From Rhizobiaceae bacterium (GTDB taxonomy: Bacteria; Pseudomonadota; Alphaproteobacteria; Rhizobiales; Rhizobiaceae): a stretch of DNA of 64,000 bases. Position 1 is the first letter of the stretch. The number at the start of each line of letters is the position of its first letter. The notes beneath the pieces were generated by a model, which saw nothing but the letters and a program-made list of their open reading frames with translations, made no database searches and had not been told where the DNA came from. Location: assembly GCA_017644005.1 (NCBI GenBank), contig JAEPMJ010000001.1, positions 1-64,000 on the forward strand, in the 5' to 3' direction. Positions 1 to 8,898 of the stretch are shown in pieces. Position numbers and translations under genes: made by a program.

Positions 1-4
1 GAAA

Positions 5-1240
5 ATGAAACTCAAGAGCCTTCTGATCGGCTCGGCAGCGGTGATGGCGGTTTCGACCGGCAGCGCCAAGGCTGCAGACGCGATCGTCATGGCCGAGCCG
101 GAGCCGATGGAATACGTCCGCATCTGCGACGTGTACGGCGCCGGATTCTACTACATCCCGGGCACCGAGACCTGCATGAAAATCGGCGGGTATTTCCGGT
201 ATGAGTTGGGCTACCATCGTGCGACCAGTGCAACCAGCACCGTTATCTACAATCAGGTAAACGCCGCCGGTAACTTTGTGGGACCGTTTGCTGGGTACGG
301 GATCACACGAACCAACCCTGCGGGCCTTAATCACTTCTTCCGCTTCGCCCCGACCATCGACGTGAGGTCGGAAACCGCGCTTGGTACACTCCGTGGTTTC
401 GCACGGGTCTATTTCGACTATGGCTGGACACCCAGCACGATCCCATCTGGGTTCGTATTTGGTACATCGCCGGCCGTATTCCCTCCAGGACCCGGAATGC
501 CTGCTCTTACCGGAACTCTCGGCGGCTCCTACGGCACCACTACGTCGCTTAATCAGGGTTATATCGAACTTATCCGCAGCGGCGGTACGTTCAGGGTTGG
601 CCTAGGTGACTCGCCATACCTTCGCTTTCTTGGCTATGGCGGTTACACGATGAACGACGGTCGCTACGGCGGCGTCAACTCGGTCGAAATCAGCTACACT
701 TTTGCTGGATCCAATGGCTTCTCGGGCATCATCGCGCTCGTCGAAGACGGCCGCGACAGCGACTGGGCACCCATGGTTGAGGGTGGATTCAACTTCGCGC
801 AAGGCTGGGGCTCTTTCGGCATCATGGCCGGTTATGACACCACGCCGACGTCCAACTCCTGGGGCGCCAAGGCAGTATTGCGTGCAAACCTGACTGAACG
901 AGTCAGCGCAACATTGCAGGTGTTCTATTCAAACCCAGGCGGTGGCATTGGCGCCTATACTATCATGGACCACAGCGGCACTCTGACTTCTCCAGCTGGC
1001 CGGACGACCTGGTCCGTCCTCGGCAGCTTTGAGGCGGCATTTACCGAGAAGGCCGCACTACAGGCAACTGCTCAGTGGTTTGATACCGGCAACTGGTTTG
1101 TTGCCGGCGGTCTCAATCTAACCCCTGCAGAGAATTTCTCGATCCGCCCGGAGATCACCTACCAGACCACCTCTACTGCAGCCTCCGGTGGCGGCGCTAC
1201 TTGGGGTGGCCGTATTCGCCTGCAGCGCGACATCCCGTAA
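5..1240 (+). CDS. Rhizobial Omp2-type outer-membrane porin
   Basis: A 411-residue porin of the alphaproteobacterial Omp2/porin_2 family, forming trimeric beta-barrel diffusion channels in the outer membrane. The first ~23 residues are a signal peptide (MKLKSLLIG..., cleavage after AKA), followed by the family hallmark near residues 39-62 (VRICDVYGAGFYYIPGTE, then a Cys and IGGYFRYELGY). The body is rich in Gly, Tyr and Thr with alternating hydrophobic residues as expected for beta strands. Its ribosome site lies outside the window. An intrinsic terminator follows 35 bp after the stop. Oddity: the chain ends RLQRDIP, whereas porins normally finish with an aromatic residue (usually Phe) that is read by the Bam insertion machinery. 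The family assignment is secure; pore selectivity cannot be told. Confidence 0.93.
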   Translation: MKLKSLLIGSAAVMAVSTGSAKAADAIVMAEPEPMEYVRICDVYGAGFYYIPGTETCMKIGGYFRYELGYHRATSATSTVIYNQVNAAGNFVGPFAGYGITRTNPAGLNHFFRFAPTIDVRSETALGTLRGFARVYFDYGWTPSTIPSGFVFGTSPAVFPPGPGMPALTGTLGGSYGTTTSLNQGYIELIRSGGTFRVGLGDSPYLRFLGYGGYTMNDGRYGGVNSVEISYTFAGSNGFSGIIALVEDGRDSDWAPMVEGGFNFAQGWGSFGIMAGYDTTPTSNSWGAKAVLRANLTERVSATLQVFYSNPGGGIGAYTIMDHSGTLTSPAGRTTWSVLGSFEAAFTEKAALQATAQWFDTGNWFVAGGLNLTPAENFSIRPEITYQTTSTAASGGGATWGGRIRLQRDIP

Positions 1241-1274
1241 GCACAACGCGCCTCGGGAACTCACCACGGATACG

Positions 1275-1303
1275 AAGCCGGCGGAACACCGCCGGCTTCT
1301 TTC
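1275..1303 (+). terminator. Intrinsic terminator of the porin gene
   Basis: A perfect 10-bp stem (AAGCCGGCGG, positions 1275-1284, and its complement at 1289-1298) with a 4-nt AACA loop, followed by a pyrimidine/T-rich stretch. It sits 35 bp after the porin stop codon. Confidence 0.85.
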
Positions 1304-1536
1304 ACCGGGCGGGTGCAACAAAGCCGCTCACAACCGGACACAATCACGTTCTCACTGCTGGGGAATTTAGGGGGATATCGTCCAAGACAAGCAATACGGC
1401 CGGCGATGCTTCAAGGGGCTCGAAGCACGCACAATGTCAGATCATAAACAAACCCGCTGAAAAGGCGGATTTAGCTAATGTTAACACGTAAAACAAATAA
1501 ATTTGCTGCACTTCTGGCAACTGTATCGGCCGCCGC
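1304..1536. other. Intergenic region before the recombinase gene
   Basis: About 230 bp without a credible gene. The last 80 bp are markedly AT-rich compared with the surroundings and probably carry the promoter of the recombinase gene. A stop codon at 1498 limits that gene's 5' extension. No tRNA gene or attachment-site duplication is visible here. Confidence 0.5.
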
Positions 1537-2433
1537 ATGAGCGCCATCAAGTACAACATCAATGCGTACAGCTTTTCAGGCTGGCCCGAGCACGCTCATC
1601 TAACTCTTGTCTCAGAACATTCTCTCAAGGCGCTGTTCGACAAATACGGCGACATTCTTTGGGAGAACGGGACGCACAAATATAACGTCACGTCCTTCAT
1701 TGGCGAAATTGACGAAATCCTGCTCGGCAAGAAATTTTCGACCTTCAGCCAGGAAACACTGGACGAAGTGACCGGAAAACTTCGCGAACGTGGCAACAGC
1801 AATGCAACGATCAACCGCAAGATGGCGGCGTTGCAAAAGCTGCTTCGCAAGGCGTTCAAGATGGGAGACATTCACAGCCTGCCGGAGTTTCGCCGCCAGA
1901 AGGAGCGTGCAGGTCGCCTGCGCATTCTGACGCGCGAGGAAGAGGACCGGCTGTTCGCCGCAATCGGCGAGATGTCCCGGGAAGCGCTTGCACTGAGCGT
2001 ATTCCTCGTCGACACGGGATGCCGGCTGGGCGAGGCAATCGGCCTGAAATGGTCCGATGTCGCAGATAATCGCGTGACCTTCTGGATCACGAAATCCGGC
2101 CGCAGCCGAACGGTGCCGCTTACCGCACGCGTCTGCGCGGTCATCTGCGAGCAGAGACGGCATCAGCGCGGCCCCTTCCGCCATATCGCGCAACATCGCT
2201 ACCGCGCCATCTGGAACGAGGCCAAATCGGGAACCGGTTTCGTCAACGACAAGGACCTCGTGCCGCACGCGCTGCGGCACACATGTGCGTCGCGGCTGGT
2301 ACAGGGCGGCATCGACATAAGGCGCGTCCAGATGTGGCTCGGCCACCAGACCCTGCAGATGACGATGCGTTATGCGCATCTCGCCACTGCCGACCTCGAC
2401 AAATGCGTCGCAGTGCTTGAGCACCGTACCTGA
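1537..2433 (+). CDS. Tyrosine recombinase (phage integrase family)
   Basis: A 298-residue site-specific recombinase. The N-terminal ~120 residues form a SAM-like core-binding domain, and the catalytic domain carries the expected set: Arg in TGCRLGEA (about residue 163), Lys in TKSGRSR, His-x-x-Arg in HALRHTCASRL, His in WLGHQ and the nucleophile Tyr in MRYAHL. All active-site residues are present, so it looks functional. ATG 1537 is the only ordinary start after the in-frame stop at 1498, although no strong Shine-Dalgarno is seen. No excisionase, phage or IS genes surround it, so it may be the remnant of a lost island or a solitary recombinase. Confidence 0.88.
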   Translation: MSAIKYNINAYSFSGWPEHAHLTLVSEHSLKALFDKYGDILWENGTHKYNVTSFIGEIDEILLGKKFSTFSQETLDEVTGKLRERGNSNATINRKMAALQKLLRKAFKMGDIHSLPEFRRQKERAGRLRILTREEEDRLFAAIGEMSREALALSVFLVDTGCRLGEAIGLKWSDVADNRVTFWITKSGRSRTVPLTARVCAVICEQRRHQRGPFRHIAQHRYRAIWNEAKSGTGFVNDKDLVPHALRHTCASRLVQGGIDIRRVQMWLGHQTLQMTMRYAHLATADLDKCVAVLEHRT

Positions 2434-2500
2434 TCCCCGATCATAGCAATTGCAGCCGCTTCGCGTGCGGGCTATCCACGCCGGCAACGGAGGCCCGCAC

Positions 2501-3661
2501 TTGGAAGACAGATTTTCCCGCCGCGACGTCACGCTCGCCAACTGGCGCACCGCACCTTATTGCCGCTGGTCGTTTCAAAATGTCCGCGAGATCGTGCCCA
2601 CCGCCGCCATCAGTTGCCGGACAACCGAATTAGCCGCATTGCCCGAGGCGCCGGACAGCATCGCGATCGACGATCCGGCGACCGGACAGCGCATGAGCGC
2701 AACCGCCTATTTCGCGGCGACCGCGGCCGACAGCTTCCTGGCACTCAAAGACGGAAGGCCTGTCGCGGCGTGGTCCGCCCCCCACGCCGATTTCAACGCA
2801 CCGCACATCATCTTCTCGATCTCGAAATCGGTCACGGGCATGGCGGCCGGTACCGCCGTCGGCGACGGCCTGCTCGACCCGGATCAGCCGGTTTCGGCTT
2901 ACGTCGACCTTCCCGCGTCCAGCGGCTATGCCGACGCGCGGGTCCGTGACTTGCTCGACATGACGGTAGCGATCGAATTCGACGAGGAATATCTCGACGC
3001 TGACGGCGCCTTCGACCGTTACCGCCGCGCCATGCTGTGGAACCCGCAGCGCGCGGATGCCGAGCCGGAATCGCTGAAAGCAGTGCTTGGCTCGCTTGGC
3101 AGAACCGGCGATGAACATGGCAATCGGTTCTATTACGCCTCGCCCAATACCGACATGCTGGGCATCGTCATCGAACGCGCCACGGGAATCCGCCTTCACC
3201 GCTATTATTCGGAGCGGCTTTGGGCGCCGATGGGTGCCACAGGCGACGCTTATGTCACTGTCGATGGCGTGGGTACGGCACGGGCAGCAGGCGGCGTATG
3301 CGTGACAGTCGCGGATCTCGCTCGGTTCGGTCAGTTGATGCTGGATTGCGGGCGCGCGGGCGGCCGGCAGATCGTGCCCGCGGACTGGGTAAGCGACATG
3401 CGCCGCAACGGCAGCCCAAGCGCCTGGAAGACCGGCAATTTCGCCGACGTATTCGAGAACGGCCGTTACCGCTCGTGCTGGTATTCGGTTGGCGACGATC
3501 ACGACAGTTTCTGCGGCATCGGGATTCACGGCCAGTGGCTGTGGATTGACCCGGAAACCGGCGTCGTGCTTGTCAAAACGGCCTCGCGTGGCGCGCCCAG
3601 CGACGACGACGCCACTGCCCGCGACATTGCGGTGCTTGCACAGATCGCGCGGCGCGTCTGA
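2501..3661 (+). CDS. Serine hydrolase, class C beta-lactamase family
   Basis: A member of the beta-lactamase/transpeptidase-like fold (PF00144 type), the family that includes esterases and 6-aminohexanoate-dimer hydrolases. It shows the catalytic SxxK motif (SISKS), a YASPNTD motif matching the Tyr/Asn element, and GIHGQW near the C terminus in place of the KTG triad. I choose TTG 2501 because GGAGG at 2489-2493 lies 7 nt upstream; the frame is open to another TTG at 2450. The start of the conserved region (NWRTAPY) follows about 12 residues later. No lipobox or clear signal peptide is present. It is 33 bp upstream of the aminotransferase gene and probably co-transcribed. The substrate is unknown. 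Confidence 0.85.
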   Translation: MEDRFSRRDVTLANWRTAPYCRWSFQNVREIVPTAAISCRTTELAALPEAPDSIAIDDPATGQRMSATAYFAATAADSFLALKDGRPVAAWSAPHADFNAPHIIFSISKSVTGMAAGTAVGDGLLDPDQPVSAYVDLPASSGYADARVRDLLDMTVAIEFDEEYLDADGAFDRYRRAMLWNPQRADAEPESLKAVLGSLGRTGDEHGNRFYYASPNTDMLGIVIERATGIRLHRYYSERLWAPMGATGDAYVTVDGVGTARAAGGVCVTVADLARFGQLMLDCGRAGGRQIVPADWVSDMRRNGSPSAWKTGNFADVFENGRYRSCWYSVGDDHDSFCGIGIHGQWLWIDPETGVVLVKTASRGAPSDDDATARDIAVLAQIARRV

Positions 3662-3694
3662 CGTCTCAACCAACAACCTGCAGCGGATACCATC

Positions 3695-4807
3695 ATGACA
3701 GATACGGCACCCCGCCTCACCCGCCTCGCCCAATCGCTGCCAGCGACGGTGCCCTTCGTCGGACCCGAGACCCAGGAGCGCAAGCGCGGGCACCTCTTCC
3801 GTGCACGGCTTGGCGCCAACGAAAACAGTTTCGGCCCATCGCCCAAAGTGGCGGCGGCAATGGCGGAAGCGGCGCCGCAGATGTGGAAATATTGCGACCC
3901 TGAAAGCCACGACCTGAAGCAGGCGCTTTCCGCGCATCTCGGCGTACCCGCAGACAATATAGCCATCGGCGAAGGCATCGACGGGCTTCTGGGCCTGACC
4001 GTGCGGCTCTTTATGGAAGCCGGCCAGCCGGTGGTGACTTCGCAAGGAGCCTACCCGACCTTCAATTTCTATATCGCCGGATTTGGCGGGCGCACGGTTG
4101 CGGTGCCATACCGCGACGACCGGGAGGACCTCGGCGGCCTGCTCGCCGCCGTGCGCAGTGAAAATCCGCCAATCGTCTATCTCTCCAATCCCGACAATCC
4201 GATGGGCAGCTGGTGGCAGGCCGACGAACTCGAGCGCTTCGCGGACTCCCTGCCCGCCACGACCATGTTCGTTCTCGACGAGGCCTATGGCGAATTCGCG
4301 CCGGCGTCCGCCATTCCGGCACTTGACCCGTCGCGCAGGAATGTTCTCAGAATGCGGACGTTTTCAAAAGCTTACGGGCTGGCGGGCATGCGTTGCGGTT
4401 ATGCGATCGGGCATCAGGACACGATCGCCGCGTTCGAAAAGGTACGCAATCACTACGGTATGAGCCTGATGACGCAGATCGCAGCGAAGGCGGCGCTTGC
4501 CGATCAGGCCTATCTTGTCGAGACCTGCGCCAAGGTGGCTCGCGCGCGTGACGAGATCAGCCGTATCGGCCGCGAAAACGGACTGACGCCGCTGCCTTCA
4601 GCGACCAATTTCGTTGCGCTCGATGCCGGCGACGGAGCTTTGGCGCTGAAGCTGATGAATGCGCTGCTGGACCGCGACGTCTTCGTGCGCAAGCCGATGG
4701 CACCGGGGCTCGACCGCTGCATCAGGGTGAGCGCAGGCCCTGACGCGGAGTTGGCGATATTCGCCGCCGAACTGCCCGGCGCGCTCGCGCAGGCGCGCGG
4801 AAACTAG
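3695..4807 (+). CDS. PLP-dependent aminotransferase, HisC-like
   Basis: A 370-residue fold-type I aminotransferase of the histidinol-phosphate/aromatic subclass. Visible landmarks are GANENSFGPSP near residue 40, SNPDNPMG, the Asp/Tyr pair in DEAYGEF, the PLP-binding Lys in FSKAYGLAGMR and the C-terminal Arg region CIRVSAG. Neighbours are a serine hydrolase upstream and a convergent VOC gene, not histidine biosynthesis genes, so a paralogue acting on another amino or keto acid is as likely as true HisC. The 3' end overlaps the convergent VOC gene by 4 bp. Confidence 0.9.
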   Translation: MTDTAPRLTRLAQSLPATVPFVGPETQERKRGHLFRARLGANENSFGPSPKVAAAMAEAAPQMWKYCDPESHDLKQALSAHLGVPADNIAIGEGIDGLLGLTVRLFMEAGQPVVTSQGAYPTFNFYIAGFGGRTVAVPYRDDREDLGGLLAAVRSENPPIVYLSNPDNPMGSWWQADELERFADSLPATTMFVLDEAYGEFAPASAIPALDPSRRNVLRMRTFSKAYGLAGMRCGYAIGHQDTIAAFEKVRNHYGMSLMTQIAAKAALADQAYLVETCAKVARARDEISRIGRENGLTPLPSATNFVALDAGDGALALKLMNALLDRDVFVRKPMAPGLDRCIRVSAGPDAELAIFAAELPGALAQARGN

Positions 4808-5202
4808 GCCGTCATCGCCGGGGTCGGCGAAGAGATATCGACGACTGTGCCGGCCGGGTCACGCAGGAGCATGCGGCTCTGGCCGTATTCCATGTCGGTC
4901 GGCGGCTCGATGATGTCGGCGCCCATGGCCTTTGCCCGATCGAATGCAAGAAGGACATTTTCCACGACGAAGGTGAGATAACCGCCGCCGGGCGCGCTGG
5001 CCGCCGCCTGCGGGGTGATATCGCTGGACCGTGCAATGATACCCAGCTCCATTTTCGGGCCGTCCTTGGGAACCAGAACCACGTACCAGTCGCTGTCGAA
5101 TGTCGGCTCGAAGGCGAGCAGCCGAGTATAAAAATCGCGCAGTCGGCCAACATCATCTGCCACGATGTTGAACATGGTCCGCTCGATGATGGATGCTTGC
5201 AC
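4804..5202 (-). CDS. VOC-family (glyoxalase/bleomycin-resistance fold) protein
   Basis: A 132-residue single VOC unit pair: a beta-alpha-beta-beta-beta module starting RTMFNIVADDVGRLRDFYT and a second half ending LRDPAGTVVDI. Such small proteins are usually metal-dependent lyases, dioxygenases or binding/resistance proteins. The substrate is not predictable here. Its stop overlaps the convergent aminotransferase stop (4804-4807). Confidence 0.85.
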   Translation of the reverse strand: MQASIIERTMFNIVADDVGRLRDFYTRLLAFEPTFDSDWYVVLVPKDGPKMELGIIARSSDITPQAAASAPGGGYLTFVVENVLLAFDRAKAMGADIIEPPTDMEYGQSRMLLRDPAGTVVDISSPTPAMTA

Positions 5203-5238
5203 GCATTCCTCCCTGGTCGCTGTAGTATAACCGACCGG

Positions 5239-5820
5239 TCAGGCAGGTCGCACCGTTCCGCCAAGCTTGTAGCGCAGGCTGCGCAGGAAGGCACGAACGG
5301 AAGCCGATACCGGGCCGCGTTCGAACTCTCTCAACCGCGCCAGCGTCCAGCCGTCCTGCGGCATATGCGCCAATTCCAGTTCGGCGCAGCGCGCCGCTTC
5401 GGCATCCGACAGGGCCAGGCGCCGGGCGGCGTGCAGCAGCTGCAGGTTTTCATGCACGCTTCGCATTATCCGGAAGGCCTCGAACATCGTCTCCTTGAGC
5501 GCGGGTTCGTGCTGCCAGCTGCGACCGCCAAACAGGCCTTGTACCACGTGCTGGCCCGCTCCCAGACAATCGTAGCTGACACAACCGGAAAAGCCGCGCT
5601 CCGCCAGCGACGCATGGATATTGCACCGGCCCCGCCCGTTCAAATTCGGGCATGGAACGCCGGCGGGCTTGTCGATAGCGAACTGTTCGGAACTGTCGAA
5701 GGCGTGGTGTGCGCAGCACAAAGCAGCGCATTGCCCGCAGTCGGCTGTCAGGCTGGGCTGAAACATAAGGTCGGACGGCTCGCACAAAACGATGGTTGCC
5801 GGCCTTTTGGCGCAGCGCAC
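5239..5820 (-). CDS. Cys-rich CxxC..CC domain protein, function unknown
   Basis: A 193-residue protein whose conserved part begins CGQCAALCC and continues with FAIDKPAG, PCPNL, RCNIH and CVSYDCLGAGQ. The pattern of about ten Cys/His suggests a metal or Fe-S binding module. From memory, the same module occurs as an N-terminal domain in front of pentapeptide repeats in other proteins; no pentapeptide repeats follow here, only an alpha-helical tail of about 90 residues. The frame starts at GTG 5820, but the conserved region would also fit the ATG at 5766. No obvious ribosome site favours either. Confidence 0.7.
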   Translation of the reverse strand: MRCAKRPATIVLCEPSDLMFQPSLTADCGQCAALCCAHHAFDSSEQFAIDKPAGVPCPNLNGRGRCNIHASLAERGFSGCVSYDCLGAGQHVVQGLFGGRSWQHEPALKETMFEAFRIMRSVHENLQLLHAARRLALSDAEAARCAELELAHMPQDGWTLARLREFERGPVSASVRAFLRSLRYKLGGTVRPA

Positions 5821-5867
5821 TCGATAGTGCTAGCGGCGGAAGGCGCTGTCGGCAAGACAGTGTTTAA

Positions 5868-6233
5868 ACTCGATTCACCCACTTGATACGCGCCAAGGGC
5901 TTTTTCTGGCTGGCGACACGCCCGCGCTTTGTTGGCGAGCTCTCCATGGCCGGCGCACTGGTAAAGACCGAAAAGCGAGGACTTTGGTGGTCAGCCGCAC
6001 CAAAGGAATATTGGCCGCAGGATCCGGCATGGCTCAAAGCCATGGAGCAATATTTCGACAAAACCTGGGGTGACCGCAGGCAAGAACCGGTCTCCATCGG
6101 CTGAGATCCTATGGACGAGGCCGCCATTCGGCGAGATCTCGATGCCTGCCTGGTCAACGCACCGGCGTTTGCACCTGAGCTGTGGACCTCCATGCCCGAT
6201 CCCTTTCCGTCGTGGACCAAAAAAGCTGCGTGA
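5868..6233 (+). pseudogene. Decayed 3' fragment of a CobW-family GTPase/metallochaperone gene
   Basis: The frame reads RAKGFFWLATRPRFVGELS, then GLWW, GDRRQEPVSIG, an in-frame TGA (6102-6104), and continues in the same frame with DPMDEAAIRRDLDACLV and PDPFPSW up to TGA 6231. This is the C-terminal (CobW_C) domain of COG0523 proteins, which insert or deliver zinc or cobalt. The G domain (about 280 residues) is missing because the frame closes at 5865-5867. The TGA stands where relatives have a sense codon in the IGxDPMDE stretch. I conclude this is a non-functional remnant, about 120 codons long. Confidence 0.8.
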
Positions 6234-6266
6234 CGAGCCGTACGTCAGAGGCATCTTGAAATAATT

Positions 6267-6274
6267 GAACGTTC
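6267..6274. promoter_or_regulatory. Candidate operator of the TetR/ivd operon
   Basis: The 8-bp palindrome GAACGTTC, followed by GTT, lies 30 bp before the start of the TetR gene in an AT-rich stretch. Position and form fit an autoregulatory TetR site; this is inference. Confidence 0.4.
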
Positions 6275-6303
6275 GTTTTATTCCTTCCTGAAGAGAGGTA
6301 GGA

Positions 6304-6933
6304 ATGGCGCGCACGGCAGGTTCAGACGGCCAAAAAACCGAAGCGGCGATCCGTGAGGCCGCGGTCAATCTGATCGCGCGGCACGGCTACGAGGCCGTGA
6401 CCATGCGGCAGCTCGCAGCCGAAGTCGGCGTGCAGGCAGCTGCGCTCTACCGTTATTTCCCCACCAAGGAAGACCTGCTTTACGACCTCATGACCGGTCA
6501 CATGGAGGCGCTGATCGACAGTTGGAATACTGTGCGGCCCCCTCACGGTGACTGCCCTGCCCGGCTCGAGGCGTTTGTCGCCAATCACATTCGTTTCCAT
6601 GTCGAGCGCCGCCACTCCACACATGTCAACAACATGGAGTTGCGCAGCCTCTCGCGTGATCGGCTGAGCGCCATTCTCAAACTGCGCAACCGCTACGAGA
6701 AAGAGCTGCGGACCATTTTGCGCGAGGGCGCTGAAGACGGCTCGTTCCTGATCGAAGACAGTGCAATGACCGCGATGGCGATCATCCAGATGATCACCGG
6801 AGTCATCGTCTGGTTCCGTCCCGACGAGCGGCTGTCGGTCGACGAAGTGACCGAAACCTATCTTGCCATGACGATGCGCCTTGTTGGTGCCGTCCGGCAT
6901 TCGGAGAAAACCCATGTATTTGAACGCGCTTAA
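6304..6933 (+). CDS. TetR/AcrR-family regulator of the ivd operon
   Basis: A 209-residue repressor. Residues ~12-60 form the TetR DNA-binding domain ([40 protein letters not shown]). The C-terminal ligand domain is helical. GAGAGG lies immediately upstream of the ATG. The end of the gene overlaps the start of the isovaleryl-CoA dehydrogenase gene by 20 bp, so the two are translated from one message and the regulator probably senses an acyl-CoA of leucine breakdown (inference). Confidence 0.88.
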   Translation: MARTAGSDGQKTEAAIREAAVNLIARHGYEAVTMRQLAAEVGVQAAALYRYFPTKEDLLYDLMTGHMEALIDSWNTVRPPHGDCPARLEAFVANHIRFHVERRHSTHVNNMELRSLSRDRLSAILKLRNRYEKELRTILREGAEDGSFLIEDSAMTAMAIIQMITGVIVWFRPDERLSVDEVTETYLAMTMRLVGAVRHSEKTHVFERA

Positions 6934-8077
6934 CTTCGGACTTGGCGAAGATATCGACGCGCTGCGCGATATGGTGCGCCGTTTCGCTGCCGACGAGATC
7001 GCACCGCGTGCGGCACAGATCGACGAGGAAAACACGTTTCCCGCCGATCTGTGGGAAAAGCTCGGCGCGCTCGGGCTGCTCGGCGTGACCGCCGATCCGG
7101 ACTTCGGCGGATCCGGCATGGGCTATCTCGCGCATGTGGTGGCGATGGAAGAGATTTCGCGCGCGAGCGCCGCAGTCGGCCTTTCCTATGGCGCGCATTC
7201 GAACCTGTGCGTCAACCAGATCAACCGCTGGGGCACCAGGGAGCAAAAGGAAAAATATCTGCCCGACCTGTGTTCGGGTGCCAAGGCGGGCGCGCTGGCC
7301 ATGTCGGAAACCGGCGCCGGCTCCGACGTCGTCTCCATGAAGCTGCGGGCCGAGCGACGCAATGACTGCTATGTGCTCAACGGCACCAAGATGTGGATCA
7401 CCAACGGCCCGACGGCGAGCACATTGGTCGTCTACGCCAAGACGGACCCCGACCGTTCGAGCCGCGGCATCACCGCCTTCATTATCGAACGCGATATGAA
7501 GGGTTTTTCAGTCGCGCAGAAGCTCGACAAGCTCGGCATGCGCGGCTCCGACACCGGCGAGCTCGTATTCGAAGACGTCGAGGTTCCCTACGAGAATGTG
7601 CTGCATGAGGACGGGCGCGGCGTCGAGGTGCTGATGTCGGGCCTCGATTATGAACGCGTAGTCCTGTCCGCCGGGCCACTCGGCATCATGGCCGCCTGCC
7701 TTGATGTCGCGGTTCCCTATGTCCACCAACGACGGCAGTTCGGCCAGGCGATCGGCGAATTCCAGCTGGTTCAGGGCAAGATGGCCGATATGTACACGAC
7801 GCTGAACGCATGCCGCTCCTATGTCTACGCCGTCGCGGCGGCGTGCGATCGCGGCGAGACGACGCGCAAGGATGCCGCCGGCTGCATTCTCTATTCGGCC
7901 GAACGCGCCACCCAGATGGCTCTCGACGCTATTCAGCTGCTCGGCGGCAATGGTTATATCAACGAGTTTCCCGCCGGCCGCCTGCTGCGAGACGCCAAAC
8001 TTTACGAAATCGGCGCAGGCACGTCGGAAATACGCCGCTGGCTGATCGGCCGCGAGATGATGGCGGAAGCGGTTTAA
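6914..8077 (+). CDS. ivd: Isovaleryl-CoA dehydrogenase
   Basis: A 387-residue acyl-CoA dehydrogenase oxidising isovaleryl-CoA to 3-methylcrotonyl-CoA, step 3 of leucine degradation, with electrons passed to ETF. The start is set at ATG 6914 with GGAG 7 nt upstream. The sequence has MSETGAGSD and WITNG flavin-contact motifs, the catalytic-base Glu in [10 protein letters not shown], placed as in known isovaleryl-CoA dehydrogenases, QLLGGNGY and the C-terminal [11 protein letters not shown]. The partner carboxylase genes are in the same window (mccB 1.7 kb and mccA 9.5 kb downstream), supporting the specificity, and the electron acceptor ETF-QO is encoded near 26 kb. Confidence 0.92.
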   Translation: MYLNALNFGLGEDIDALRDMVRRFAADEIAPRAAQIDEENTFPADLWEKLGALGLLGVTADPDFGGSGMGYLAHVVAMEEISRASAAVGLSYGAHSNLCVNQINRWGTREQKEKYLPDLCSGAKAGALAMSETGAGSDVVSMKLRAERRNDCYVLNGTKMWITNGPTASTLVVYAKTDPDRSSRGITAFIIERDMKGFSVAQKLDKLGMRGSDTGELVFEDVEVPYENVLHEDGRGVEVLMSGLDYERVVLSAGPLGIMAACLDVAVPYVHQRRQFGQAIGEFQLVQGKMADMYTTLNACRSYVYAVAAACDRGETTRKDAAGCILYSAERATQMALDAIQLLGGNGYINEFPAGRLLRDAKLYEIGAGTSEIRRWLIGREMMAEAV

Positions 8078-8134
8078 GGCGTGACTTAGTGAGCCGCCGC
8101 ACTAGGTGCGTTTTCTTCGATCAGGAGGAACATC

Positions 8135-8854
8135 ATGCCACTCAACGATACCCAGAAGAAGCTCGTAGCCGACAACAAAACCGACTATTCCGATCTCAAG
8201 GCGGTGTTCATCAACTGCACGCTGAAGGCCGGCAATCAGGGCGCCTCCCACACTGAGACGCTGATGCGCGACTCGATGGAGATCATGAAAGGCTGCGGCG
8301 TCAGCGTAGATTATGTCCGCGCCGCCGACCACGATATCGCTTTCGGCGTGCAGCCCGACATGCGCGAACATGGCGCAAAGACCGACGAATGGCCGGACCA
8401 TATCTGGCCCAAGGTGCGCGACAGCCAGATCCTGGTCATCGGCACCCCGATCTGGCTCGGCGAAGAAAGTTCTGTCTGCCGCGTTATCATCGAGCGTCTG
8501 TACGCGCACTCGGCCCAGACGAACGAAAAGGACCAGTATGTCTATTACGGCCGCACCGGCGGCTGCATCGTCACCGGCAATGAAGACGGGGTAAAACACG
8601 CCTCCATGACGGTGCTTTACGCACTTCAGCACATCGGCTACTCGATCCCGCCGCAAGCCGATTGCGGCTGGATCGGCGAGGCCGGCCCCGGACCGAGCTA
8701 CGGCGATGAGATGGACGACGGCGGCCGCGCCGGGTTCGACAATGATTTCACCCGGCGCAACCTTACTTTCATGACCTGGAACCTGATGCATTTCGCCCGC
8801 ATGCTGAAGGATGCCGGCGGCATTCCCGCCTATGGCAACACGACCGGAAAATAG
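8135..8854 (+). CDS. Flavodoxin-fold NAD(P)H-dependent FMN reductase-like protein
   Basis: A 239-residue flavodoxin-like fold protein. Landmarks are KAVFINCTLKAGNQGASHTETLM (phosphate-binding loop region), ILVIGTPIWLGEESSVCR and a GGCIVTGNEDG segment. A strong AGGAGG precedes ATG 8135. It lies 57 bp after ivd on the same strand but is not a known leucine-pathway enzyme; a general redox or quinone reductase role is possible. Not assigned further. Confidence 0.78.
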   Translation: MPLNDTQKKLVADNKTDYSDLKAVFINCTLKAGNQGASHTETLMRDSMEIMKGCGVSVDYVRAADHDIAFGVQPDMREHGAKTDEWPDHIWPKVRDSQILVIGTPIWLGEESSVCRVIIERLYAHSAQTNEKDQYVYYGRTGGCIVTGNEDGVKHASMTVLYALQHIGYSIPPQADCGWIGEAGPGPSYGDEMDDGGRAGFDNDFTRRNLTFMTWNLMHFARMLKDAGGIPAYGNTTGK

Positions 8855-8898
8855 CGGCCATGGGCGGGGTTACGATCTGGGCCGGTCGCGGGCATGCG

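Noticed and set aside
1304..1536. tRNA or att site near the recombinase
   Set aside because: No cloverleaf or direct repeat could be found by eye.
1612..2550. Long minus-strand frame opposite the recombinase
   Set aside because: Antisense shadow of a well-supported tyrosine recombinase; no conserved motif.
6881..6913. Upstream start for ivd (GTG-type extension)
   Set aside because: The in-frame extension overlaps the regulator; ATG 6914 has a proper GGAG and begins the conserved N terminus.
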